A stretch of 64,000 bases of DNA from Pachysolen tannophilus NRRL Y-2460 (taxonomy: Eukaryota > Ascomycota > Pichiomycetes > Alaninales > Pachysolenaceae), in assembly GCA_001661245.1 (NCBI GenBank), contig KV454016.1, positions 62,001 to 126,000 on the forward strand, in the 5' to 3' direction. Within the stretch, counting starts at the first letter, position 1. The number at the start of each line of letters is the position of its first letter. The notes under the pieces were generated by a model that was not told the origin of the DNA, did not search any database, and saw only the letters and a program-made list of their open reading frames with translations. This document shows positions 38,938 to 47,540 of this stretch, one piece after another. Both the position numbers and the translations under genes were made by a program.

Positions 38938-40716
38938 ATGTCATCGACTCAATTTACAAATAATATAAATGATTCTTCTGACTTTCAAACGACTGCTAAC
39001 GAGCAAACAGTTTCTAGTCAGAATTCTGAAATAACTCAACAACATTCATTCATAGATGAAGCTAATACAAAAAATTTAAAAGAAAAATCAGAAGAAACAA
39101 GAATAGTAGCTGATTATGATGCACCTCCAGATCTTTCAATTAAAAATATTCGTCATTATTTTGCTACAAGATTTACTACTTTAATAGATTTACCAGATAC
39201 TGATATTAAAACTTTAAATCCAATACCAGAATTGAGAAAAATGAATTTTATTCAATGGAATTATTTTTTCCTTGGATTAGCTGCTTGGGCTAGTGCATCT
39301 TTTGATTTTTTTTGCACTTCAACAGCTGGTACTAAAATTGCAGCAGCTTTAGGTGTTTCTACTCAAAAAATTACTTGGGGTCTTTCAGTAGTTTTAATGT
39401 TAAGAAGTGCTGGTGCTGTTATATTTGGTGTTTGGACTGATAATTATAGTCGTAAATGGCCATTTATTGTATGTAATTTAATATTTGCAGGTGTACAAAT
39501 TGGTACAGGATTTGTTAAAACTTATCATCAATTTTTAGCGGTAAGAGCAGTTTCTGGTATTGCAATGGGTGGTGTTTATGGTTGTGCAGCTGCAACTGCA
39601 CTAGAAGATGCTCCTCCAGGAGCAAGATCTTTTTTAAGTGGATTTTTTTTCACTGGTTATGCATGGGGATTAATGTTAGCAATGATTTTTTATCGTGCTT
39701 TTGAATATACTTCAAAACCATGGCAAGCATTATTTTGGTTTTCAACTAGTATGCCAGTTATTATAATTTTATGGAGATTATGTTTACCAGAAACAAAATT
39801 TTTTACTGAATTAATAAAAGCTAAAAAAGAACATCAAGCTCAATTAATAAAACAAGGTAAATATAATGGAAAAAATTTTAAAGATAAATTAATAAGTTTT
39901 GAGCAAAAATTCCGTATTCATTGGCTTAGATTTATTTATTGCATATTATTATTAGCAGGTTTTAATTATCTTACTCATGGTTCTCAAGATTTATTAACAA
40001 CAATGGTTAGATCTCAACTTGGATTTTCTGAAAATGCAATTACAGTTATAGTTAGTATTTATTCATTAGGAGGTGTTGTTGGTTCTATATTTGTTGGACA
40101 AATGATGGAATTAACAGGAAGAAGATTGGCAATTATTATCTGTGCTATAATCGCAGGTGCTTTGGTATATCCAACTTATATGTTAAAAACAGAAGCTTCA
40201 ATCATGGCATCAGGTTTTTTCTTAAATTTTGTTGTAATGGGTGCTTGGGGTGTTATACCTCAACATTTAAATGAATTATGTCCTGCAGATGCAAGAGCTT
40301 TACTTTCAGGATTATCTTATCAATTAGGTAATCTTGCAGCATCACTGTCTCTGACTATAGAAACAGAAATTAGTAATTCTTTCCCATTAGAATATAATTC
40401 TCTGGGTAAGATAACAAAATATAATTATGGTAAAGTTATGACAGTTTTCACAGGTGCTGTATCAATTTATTTATTATGTATCACTTTTGTAGGTCCAGAA
40501 TTTTTCCATCGTGATTTAAGATCCACAGAAATGATAGAATTGGAACAATTCATGAAATCAGAAGATTTAGAAGAAACAACAACTTCAGGTTTAGCTGCTA
40601 CTTTAACAAATGGTACAGACCAAGATCCAAATATAGATATAGAAAAAAATAATTCTAGTCCTTATAACACAAAGAAAAATTCAAAAAATATCTTTAAAAA
40701 ATTTTTCCAAAAATGA
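38938..40716 (+). CDS. JEN1: JEN-family mono-/dicarboxylate:H+ symporter
   Basis: 592 aa (yeast Jen1 616). This MFS plasma-membrane permease imports lactate, pyruvate or acetate (Jen1) or dicarboxylates (Jen2) with protons. Conserved blocks are NPIPELRKMNFIQWNYFF, ITWGLSVVLMLRSAGAVIFG, the MFS loop WTDNYSRKWPF, GIAMGGVYGCAAATALEDAP, the family signature NYLTHGSQDLLTT (NxxS/THxS/TQDxxxT) and PADARALLSGLSYQLGNLA. The cytosolic tails are hydrophilic, with a Lys-rich C-terminus. ATG 38938 (MSSTQFTNN) is the first ATG. Whether it is the Jen1 or Jen2 type cannot be settled by eye. CTG codons 470, 472 and 489 help identify the genetic code. Confidence 0.9.
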   Translation: MSSTQFTNNINDSSDFQTTANEQTVSSQNSEITQQHSFIDEANTKNLKEKSEETRIVADYDAPPDLSIKNIRHYFATRFTTLIDLPDTDIKTLNPIPELRKMNFIQWNYFFLGLAAWASASFDFFCTSTAGTKIAAALGVSTQKITWGLSVVLMLRSAGAVIFGVWTDNYSRKWPFIVCNLIFAGVQIGTGFVKTYHQFLAVRAVSGIAMGGVYGCAAATALEDAPPGARSFLSGFFFTGYAWGLMLAMIFYRAFEYTSKPWQALFWFSTSMPVIIILWRLCLPETKFFTELIKAKKEHQAQLIKQGKYNGKNFKDKLISFEQKFRIHWLRFIYCILLLAGFNYLTHGSQDLLTTMVRSQLGFSENAITVIVSIYSLGGVVGSIFVGQMMELTGRRLAIIICAIIAGALVYPTYMLKTEASIMASGFFLNFVVMGAWGVIPQHLNELCPADARALLSGLSYQLGNLAASLSLTIETEISNSFPLEYNSLGKITKYNYGKVMTVFTGAVSIYLLCITFVGPEFFHRDLRSTEMIELEQFMKSEDLEETTTSGLAATLTNGTDQDPNIDIEKNNSSPYNTKKNSKNIFKKFFQK

Positions 40717-41212
40717 AATCAAAAAAATATTATTACTGATTATCATCAACTCAAAGGTTTTTATTTTTTAACTTTAGCCTTTGATTTTTAATTTATATAG
40801 TTATAACTAGTTTATCTTCTTTAATGATTAATATATATATGGTATAAAACATACTAAAAATTGTACCTTACAGCAGACTAACCATCCAATTTCCGTCGAA
40901 CCAAAAAAAAAAATCCAAAATCCCAAAGGTCGTTCACAATGTATCAGAAAAGAGAAATAAAAAAAATTCAGGTAGTGTTTTAATTTACTAAACTTTCCGT
41001 TTTGGGAATTTTCAAAAAATCAACAATCACGTGACTGAAATTTATAGCGAACAAAAAAAAAAAAATAAGAAAAATGAAGAAAACGCCCATGAAAAAACTG
41101 GCCCATACAAATTTATACCCAGGAAGAAGAACATAAGAGAACATAAGAGAAGAGAAGAGAAGAGAAGAAGAATACAGGTTTTTTTTTGAACGGTAAGGAG
41201 TTTGTTTTCACA
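40717..41212. other. Intergenic; MBA1 promoter with CACGTG and GA-rich leader
   Basis: 496 bp with TCACGTGA at 41027-41034 and a GA-rich leader carrying AGAACATAAG and AGAGAAG repeats (41123-41170) just before MBA1. No gene was seen. Confidence 0.55.
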
Positions 41213-42136
41213 ATGATTAGAGTAGTTTACAGAGGGTTTCCGTCAGTTAGGTCTGTTGGATCTGTTAGTGCAGTGAGGGTTTCTGTTGGTGGTGTAGGTA
41301 TTTTTAACAATAATATTTTATTTTCAAGTTCACCATCTTCATGTTCAGTTAGATTCAATTCAACAGAGAAAACTTCTTTATCATCTACAAAGTCAAAATC
41401 TTCCAATACTATAGGTAATCAACCAAGTATTACCAAGATAGGGATTCCTGCTAAGCTTTATATTCCTCCAAGGATTTCTCGTTTACCTAATCCTTTTTTA
41501 AATCCAGTAAGATTTATGAAATGTATTTTTAAAAGATTAGGATTAGTTGGATTAAATACTTTACAAGTGATTGATTTTAGGAAAGGAGGTCTTAAACCAG
41601 AATTTATCTTATGGAAAAATTTAGCTATTGAGAAATTTGTTCATGTTAATAAAGCTTTTGCACAAAGAAAATTACAAACTGTTAGAAGTGAATGTTCTAG
41701 TTTTGTATTTGATGCTTTAAAAAATAGATCAAAAACTTTACCAAAAGATGTTGAATTAGATTGGAAATTAATAAAATTTAATTCAAAACCAAAATTATTA
41801 AGTTTTTATCATTTCCCAACAACTGATGGTGCTACTCTTTGTTTACAAATTGTTTATAAATTTGATACAAAGCAAAGATTAGTTTTTGTTAAAAATGGTG
41901 AAACTACAAATCAAGATAAAGATTTAATAGAATATTTAGCTTTTAATGTCGATCCATATACAAAAGAAGTATGCATTGCTGGTTCTCTTTTCGAAAGTGG
42001 TATAGATGAAAAAATTAGTCCAGAAGCTAGTCCCTCACAAAGAACAGTTTTAAATAATATGGTTGAATTTGGTGATATATATAGAATAGAACCTCCAAGA
42101 GATTTACCAAAAAAAATTGAATCATCAAAAAACTAA
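41213..42136 (+). CDS. MBA1: Mitochondrial ribosome receptor Mba1 (mL45-like)
   Basis: 307 aa (yeast 278). A peripheral inner-membrane protein of the matrix that docks the mitoribosome near Oxa1 for co-translational membrane insertion. The presequence MIRVVYRGFPSVRSVG is followed by a Val/Ser-rich leader. The Tim44/mL45-like fold then runs from IPPRISRLPNPFLNPVRF: GLNTLQVIDFRKGGLKPEF, LWKNLAIEKFVHVNKAFAQR, ELDWKLIKFNSKPKLLSFYH, YKFDTKQRLVFVKNGE and the closing NNMVEFGDIYRIEPPRDLP. The match to remembered Mba1 is strong (LDWQLIKFNAVPKLVS, YKFDTKQRLI). ATG 41213 is the first ATG. Confidence 0.93.
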   Translation: MIRVVYRGFPSVRSVGSVSAVRVSVGGVGIFNNNILFSSSPSSCSVRFNSTEKTSLSSTKSKSSNTIGNQPSITKIGIPAKLYIPPRISRLPNPFLNPVRFMKCIFKRLGLVGLNTLQVIDFRKGGLKPEFILWKNLAIEKFVHVNKAFAQRKLQTVRSECSSFVFDALKNRSKTLPKDVELDWKLIKFNSKPKLLSFYHFPTTDGATLCLQIVYKFDTKQRLVFVKNGETTNQDKDLIEYLAFNVDPYTKEVCIAGSLFESGIDEKISPEASPSQRTVLNNMVEFGDIYRIEPPRDLPKKIESSKN

Positions 42137-42473
42137 AGTCAAAAAAAAAAAAAGATCAATAATTACGAAAACATGTATATATATATATTTTTTAATTAAT
42201 TTCATTTACCTGATTTTTGTAGATAAAATCTTCATTAAATAAACGTATTCAATCTACTAATACGACATTGCAAAACATAATATATACAGAACATAAACGG
42301 TGCTCATGTCGAATTTCATAATAAATGAGAGATGCGAAATGAAAGTTAACATGAAAAGAGAACAAAAAAAAAAAAAAAAAAATCCAAACAGTCATTTCTA
42401 AGCAAACAAAAGTGAAATAAAAGTAATAAAAAAAAAAACAATTTAACTTAACTTAAAGCATCAATCAAAAAAT
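42137..42473. other. Convergent 3' spacer MBA1/TIM50
   Basis: 337 bp between two convergent stop codons. It is TA- and A-rich with an A run at 42365-42381. Nothing else was recognised. Confidence 0.55.
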
Positions 42474-43970
42474 TCAAGAGGTTGTTCCCTTTTGATCATC
42501 AGAGGTAGCTAATTTTGCAGCTTGTTGTTTTGCAACTTCTTCAGGACTTGGCATACCTTCAACTAACAATTTTTCCAAAGTAAATTTATTTTCAGATAAA
42601 AATTCTTTTTCTTTTTGTTTTTCTTCTTCTAATAATTTTTCACCATTTTCTTTTAAATATTTTTGAAATTGTAAATATTGTTTTTGTCCTTCTTCTCTAA
42701 TTATATCTAAAGGCATTTTTGGAATTGAACCTCTTTGTTGCAGAGTTGGTAATCCTAAAAATTTAGAAGCCCAATCACTTGAATTTGAAACTTGTTGTTC
42801 TTTAAATTCTTTTTCAAAATTTTTTCTTAATAAATTTTCTCTTTCTAAAAATTCTTCAGGAATTTTTTTCTTATCTTTAAAAGAATTTAAAATTGGTCTA
42901 ACATCAGAAAGTGGTTGAGTTGCTAAATATTCCAAGAATGGAATTAATTTAATTAATTTATCATCTGGTTTACCATCCCAAGGATCCATAGGAATAGCAT
43001 TTTCAGGTTGTAATGAATATGCTGCAGGGTCCACATCGACCAAAACCATTTTTTTCAAATCTCTATTCATAAGACTTAAATCTTTAATAACTTTCCCATC
43101 TTTATAACGACAAGATTCTTTAAATAAGGCAAATGAAACAAAAGCATGATATGGATCTAATTTTTGAATAGTTTTTTCACTATACATCATATAGTTGGAC
43201 GAAAATATAACAATTTCATAATATTGAGAAAGATAACCCAAAAAATAATCTAAACCTGGTCTTTTTGCAGTTTTCCAACCTTTTGAAGAACTCCATTCTG
43301 AATGAACTAATAAATCATCCAAAGTTAAAACTAAAGTTAAAGGTCTTCTATAAGGTTCTGGAGGAGGTGGTGGTAATAATTCTTCATATGCAGGTTCTGA
43401 AAATAAACTAAACACAGAATCAAATCTTTTTTTAAAACGATTAAACATTAATCCAGGAGTGTACCCATTCCCAGATTCATCATAAAATTCTTTTTCATCT
43501 TCTTCCCAATTTCTTGATAAATATAAAGTTCCACCTAAAATTGAACCAAAACTAACAATATAAAAAATATTTGCCCATCTTTCACGCTTCAAATCTGTTG
43601 ACGTCACATGCTTCCTCTTACTTTGTTGCCTTCTTTGTTGCTCATACTTGGATTTCAATTCCTCATTAAGTTCTGATTTTGAAGCTTCTTCAGCTGAACT
43701 AGAGCTAGAATTAGCACTGGAACCAGTACTTGAACCGTCCTTCTTAACTGGTTCATTCGTATCAACACCTGCCTTTGACAACAATTCATCATTCAAAATC
43801 GATTGATAGCCCGGTTTCTTCTTCTTCTCCTCATTGAAAAGAACCATCGAAGTATTATATAACCTTCTCGATGACGCACCAGTCAAACAGCGGTTAATTG
43901 ATAACCTACTACCACAACCGCCAACACTAAACTGTTTCAATGAACCTAATGAACCTCTAAGTAAACTCAT
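42474..43970 (-). CDS. TIM50: TIM23 translocase receptor subunit Tim50
   Basis: 498 aa (yeast 476). An inner-membrane protein whose intermembrane-space domain takes presequences from TOM and keeps the TIM23 channel closed at rest. The targeting sequence MSLLRGSLGSLKQFSVG leads a Ser/Lys/Glu-rich matrix segment. One TM lies near 133-150 (IFYIVSFGSILGGTLYL). The FCP1-like phosphatase fold starts near 205: LTLVLTLDDLLVHSEWSSSK, TAKRPGLDYFLGYLSQYYEI, VIFSSNYMMYS, LQPENAIPMDPWDGKPDD and PFLEYLATQPLSDVRPILNS. The DxDx(T/V) phosphatase motif is degenerate (LDDL), as usual for Tim50. The C-tail is charged and coiled. Confidence 0.96.
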   Translation of the reverse strand: MSLLRGSLGSLKQFSVGGCGSRLSINRCLTGASSRRLYNTSMVLFNEEKKKKPGYQSILNDELLSKAGVDTNEPVKKDGSSTGSSANSSSSSAEEASKSELNEELKSKYEQQRRQQSKRKHVTSTDLKRERWANIFYIVSFGSILGGTLYLSRNWEEDEKEFYDESGNGYTPGLMFNRFKKRFDSVFSLFSEPAYEELLPPPPPEPYRRPLTLVLTLDDLLVHSEWSSSKGWKTAKRPGLDYFLGYLSQYYEIVIFSSNYMMYSEKTIQKLDPYHAFVSFALFKESCRYKDGKVIKDLSLMNRDLKKMVLVDVDPAAYSLQPENAIPMDPWDGKPDDKLIKLIPFLEYLATQPLSDVRPILNSFKDKKKIPEEFLERENLLRKNFEKEFKEQQVSNSSDWASKFLGLPTLQQRGSIPKMPLDIIREEGQKQYLQFQKYLKENGEKLLEEEKQKEKEFLSENKFTLEKLLVEGMPSPEEVAKQQAAKLATSDDQKGTTS

Positions 43971-44632
43971 TTTCCTTTTTTTCCCTTTCTTCTTACTTTC
44001 TTTCTTTCTCTCTCTTTTCTAAAATCTAATCTTTTAAAAGAAAAAACCCCGCTATCATAGATATAAATTCAAATATAAAGTATTAGCCTTTGTTTTAAAC
44101 AATTCTTTTTTTTATTTTTTTAACTATTTAATTGATTTACCGCTCATGATGGCAACTTTTTTTTGATGTTTTTTTCCCTCGCTCGATCACACTCAAAATT
44201 CGAAAAAAGCAAAAAAAAAATTCTCATCACAGAAAAAAAAGGTGGTCGTGTGGTTAAAACTCAAATTTGACCGTTTTGGAAAAGTTTTTCTATTAGTTGT
44301 TCGGTGCACTACCAAATACAGAGCTATATGTTGTTTTGTGGCGGCGGGAAAAAGGCGGGAAAAAGGCGGAGGTAGAGCAGGCAGTGAAAGCAGTGAAGGT
44401 GATGAAGGTGGTGAAGGTAGTCCACTTGCTGTCTACTTTGTGTCTACTGGCGGTTTAGGAGAAGTGGCGGCGTACTTTGTCACTGGAGGCGGCGGCGGAA
44501 AAGGCAGCAACAGCAGCAGCAGCGGGTAGCTACTGCCTTCACTGCCTCTGCCGCCTCAACTTTCGTTATTTAATATTCTAATAGTACTATTTTCTAGTGT
44601 TCTATACTACTATACGATTTACTTTTATTCCA
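43971..44632. other. Intergenic with GC-rich GGCGG island
   Basis: 662 bp between the TIM50 5' end and the 3' end of the YGR210C-type gene. The half next to TIM50 is ordinary AT-rich promoter. From ~44335 to 44562 the composition switches to G-rich on the plus strand (described separately). A 95-codon plus-strand frame (44242-44529) crosses it but is low-complexity Gly/Ser and has no features. Confidence 0.6.
44335..44562. repeat. G-rich island of GGCGG/GGTGAAGGTRRTGAAGG units
   Basis: Plus strand: GTGGCGGCGGGAAAAAGGCG, another GGCGGGAAAAAGGCGG, GCAGTGAAAGCAGTGAAGG, GATGAAGGTGGTGAAGG, a GTCTACTTTGTGTCTACTGG repeat, two GGCGGCG blocks and (CAG)n. It closes with the inverse motif CTGCCTTCACTGCCTCTGCC, which pairs with the earlier GGCAGTGAAAGCAGTGAAGG as an inverted repeat ~130 bp apart. 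The composition is unlike anything else in the window. Confidence 0.75.
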
Positions 44633-45883
44633 TTAGTTTTTAGTAGTTTCACTTCCTGGAACCACTTTAAAAGACAAGATATCATTCTGACCAACATCCA
44701 CAAGATCATCTTCACTGACTCTAACTCCTCCAACACCTTCGATAACCGCTATAGTTACCTCTCCCATAACATGTCTTGCAACACTTCCTACCGAAGTACC
44801 TCTTTTCACCAAGGTACAATCTCTAAATGCATGTTGACCTGATGAACCTGTAAAAGTATTTATATTTCTTACTGTGTATACTGGAATTAAATTTAAAATA
44901 TCAGCAGCTGCTTGTAATACTTGAACAACACCTGTACTTCCAAATCTGTATAAGACTAAATCTCTAATATTTTCAACCCGTTGTTTCAATTTATCATCTA
45001 ATGGTTTTAATCCACTTTCTTTACCTAAATCTTCAAGTGTATCAACAAATTCTGTACCTTCTTCATATTTAATATAATTTTGTTTAGCCAATTTTCTTAA
45101 AAAAACTTCTGTTATAGCAGATGTTAAAACTGCTTTAGAATCTGGATGTTTTAATAAAATTTTTGAAACATTTTTATCAGCATCAGGATGATCAATTTTA
45201 TTTAATGCTAATACAGTTGGAAATTTTTCACTCATAAATGCTCGTACTACAATAGTTATCATTTCATGATCCCATGTCTCCAATTTAGGTAAATTTGGAA
45301 TCCTTGCTAAAGCTTTAGCTACTAATTTCCCAGAAGCTCCATAACCACCGAATTGTGATCTTAAAGTTTCAACTGCTGAACTTTTAGTTGCTGTATGTCT
45401 TCTAACAATTGACCCCCATCTTTTTAATAAATTATTCTCAATCCATAATCGAATTTCATCTTGTAACCATTCAATGTCTTGTAAAGGATCATAACCACGA
45501 GTTTCCTTCCCCTCGGCATCAATTGTCCCAGAAACATCAACAACATGAATTAAAGCATCTGCTTGACGTAAATCATCTAAAAATTTATTACCTAAACCTC
45601 TCCCAGTAGAAGCTCCAGGTACTAATCCTGCAACATCTAATAATTGAACTGGAACATGTCTCTTACCATTGGAACACCACCCATAGTTGGGCTTACAATA
45701 TTCTTGTTTCCCAAACCTTGCACATGCACAATCAACTTGTAAATAACCAGTAGCTCTATTTGGCTCTATGGTACAAAATGGGAATGCACCAACTTTTGCA
45801 TCTGCATCAGTTAAACTATTTAAAGTTGTAGATTTCCCCGATGAAGGTTTACCAACAATACCAATCAAAGGATCCCGAGGCAT
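44633..45883 (-). CDS. Obg/YchF-type P-loop GTPase, YGR210C orthologue
   Basis: 416 aa (yeast YGR210C 411). A TRAFAC-class GTPase of the archaeal/eukaryal YchF-like branch. G1 is [12 protein letters not shown] (9-20), then the G2 region [16 protein letters not shown]3 is [20 protein letters not shown] and G4 is [12 protein letters not shown]. The cysteine pattern [19 protein letters not shown] looks like a possible metal-binding insertion. The C-terminal TGS-like domain starts near 320 ([20 protein letters not shown]). The cellular role is unknown; relatives bind ribosomes or nucleotides. The frame is complete, and the gene is divergent from the IMPACT-domain gene over 199 bp. Confidence 0.9.
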   Translation of the reverse strand: MPRDPLIGIVGKPSSGKSTTLNSLTDADAKVGAFPFCTIEPNRATGYLQVDCACARFGKQEYCKPNYGWCSNGKRHVPVQLLDVAGLVPGASTGRGLGNKFLDDLRQADALIHVVDVSGTIDAEGKETRGYDPLQDIEWLQDEIRLWIENNLLKRWGSIVRRHTATKSSAVETLRSQFGGYGASGKLVAKALARIPNLPKLETWDHEMITIVVRAFMSEKFPTVLALNKIDHPDADKNVSKILLKHPDSKAVLTSAITEVFLRKLAKQNYIKYEEGTEFVDTLEDLGKESGLKPLDDKLKQRVENIRDLVLYRFGSTGVVQVLQAAADILNLIPVYTVRNINTFTGSSGQHAFRDCTLVKRGTSVGSVARHVMGEVTIAVIEGVGGVRVSEDDLVDVGQNDILSFKVVPGSETTKN

Positions 45884-46082
45884 CTTGAAATTCCAATTTT
45901 TAGTTTCGTTTTTCTTTTTCTTTTATTTGAATTTGCTATATAAAAATTCTTCAATATATTTATTATATACTTATATTTATATTTATATATATAAAAAAAA
46001 TTTTTCACGACCTCATCTATATGACAGATAAACCAATTATTATTAACATGGACTATGAGAGATAGGATTGCTTTTAAGTATA

Positions 46083-46691
46083 ATGTTTAATAGTATCTTG
46101 TTCATCAAGCGTCTGAAATTGATTTTTAATTTAAGAAATTGTCAATTGATTAAAAAAAATATAAAAATTTGTAACTTTTCAACTAGAAACAACTTATTTA
46201 AAGAGAAAGAGGTAAATTGGAATGAATCACAAACACTTGTTCATCTAAAATCCAAGTTTCAAGGTAGATGTGTTGAGATATCATCTTTAGAAGATGTACC
46301 TCGATTACTAAATTGTTTTATGGAGTCACATTCTAAGATTTTATCAAACGCAACACATCCAATGATGTACGCTTGGAGAACAGGTACTGTTTCTTGTATC
46401 AATTCTGGAAAATTTTTTAATATCATTAATTTGAACCAAGGTTGTCATGATAATAATGAAGCCGGAGCAGGCGCAAGGATCTTAGGATTACTAGAAAGAA
46501 CAAAATTGGTTAACGTGTTGGTAATTGTTTCCAGATGGTACGGTGGAACACCTCTTGGTCCTGCTAGATTTAGAGACATAACAGAAGTTGCAACACAAAG
46601 CTTGAAAAAAGGACTTTTCTTGGATGAAAATAACTCACCAATCTATAAGTTAAATCGAAATCAACAAACAACACAAAGGAAAAGGAAATAA
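46083..46691 (+). CDS. IMPACT-N (UPF0029) domain protein, YDL177C-like, with possible mitochondrial presequence
   Basis: 202 aa. Residues ~75-180 form the UPF0029/IMPACT-N fold: MMYAWRTGTVSCINSGKFFN, GCHDNNEAGAGARILGLLER and VIVSRWYGGTPLGPARFRDI. YDL177C (170 aa) is the matching yeast protein. Yih1/IMPACT, which restrains Gcn2, shares this domain but also has an RWD domain absent here. The first ATG (46083) gives MFNSILFIKRLKLIFNLRNC, then QLIKKNIKICNFSTRN. This is strongly basic and lacks acidic residues, like a mitochondrial presequence. Function unknown. Confidence 0.8.
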   Translation: MFNSILFIKRLKLIFNLRNCQLIKKNIKICNFSTRNNLFKEKEVNWNESQTLVHLKSKFQGRCVEISSLEDVPRLLNCFMESHSKILSNATHPMMYAWRTGTVSCINSGKFFNIINLNQGCHDNNEAGAGARILGLLERTKLVNVLVIVSRWYGGTPLGPARFRDITEVATQSLKKGLFLDENNSPIYKLNRNQQTTQRKRK

Positions 46692-47540
46692 CCAATAATC
46701 TACAACCTCCCATCTCTTTTACAATTATATATATGAAAGTACTTGACCATTAATCTTCGAAATTGCCTAAAGAGGAAACTGTCTTATTATTTTACATACC
46801 CTCTATTAATAACTCCATTGAAAAGAACCAATTAGCCAGACTATTGGGACTTTAGTTTAGTTGGAATATTCTTACTTCAAAAGATGAGAGCACTAACTCT
46901 TTGTTTGAAATAACTATATATATATATAAATGCAATTTTCTCATTAGAATTTGTTTGTTGTATTTGACATTTAAAAGCATAAACCTTGAAAACATAGACA
47001 AAATGAATTTTCAAAAATCTACCAAGAATTGGTCAATGACCACCTAGATGAAATTTAATTCAAATCAATTGTAATCTAGTCTTTTTGATAATTAAGTTTC
47101 TTTTAATTTTGGTTCTTCTCTTAAATGTCCGCCCAAGCTTTTATTTAACCCTGCTCCGCCCAGTTTTCTCCCAGTTTCCGCCCAATCTCCGCCTAATTTT
47201 TTTTGCAGAGTTTCCGCCTAAAAATTCATCCCTCAAACAGTAAAAGGCTAAAAAAAAAAACAAAAAAAAAAGGTTTAAAAATAGCCCTGCGGTTTTCTTT
47301 TATAAATTCAATATTTGCAATTGCAATTATTGGGAGTTAGATTTCAAAATCCGAAGATATTGCTGCTTTTATCTTAAAAGGCTGCTTGCGATGGTAGTGG
47401 GTAGTGGTAGGCATTAGATTAAGAGCTAAAGTTATCATTTAATTAATTTTTTTTTTTTTAAATTTGAAAGATAAAAGTCAAGGTTTAATATTTAAAATTT
47501 TGCAGGTCAAAATTTTTTTTTTTCATTTTATTTTTAATAA
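46692..47540. other. 849-bp promoter region with five TCCGCCYA boxes
   Basis: No gene was seen. The left half is AT-rich 3' flank. At 47128-47220 are five CCGCC boxes, described separately. G/T-rich GGTAGTGGGTAGTGGTAGG follows at 47392-47411, then T-rich leader before the TRP-like gene. Confidence 0.6.
47128..47220. promoter_or_regulatory. Cluster of five TCCGCC(C/T)A boxes
   Basis: TCCGCCCA at 47128-47135, 47155-47162 and 47177-47184; TCCGCCTA at 47188-47195 and 47213-47220. All have the same orientation, within 93 bp, ~320-410 bp upstream of the TRP-like gene. Homotypic clustering suggests a zinc-finger activator or repressor site. The factor is not identified. Confidence 0.6.

Noticed and set aside
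10279-40716. CYB2 and the JEN transporter as a lactate-utilisation cluster
   Set aside because: They lie about 27 kb apart with many unrelated genes between. Co-occurrence is noted but is not evidence of a cluster.
44242-44529. 95-codon plus-strand ORF in the GC-rich island
   Set aside because: Low-complexity Gly/Ser product with no family features. Openness follows from the G-rich composition.
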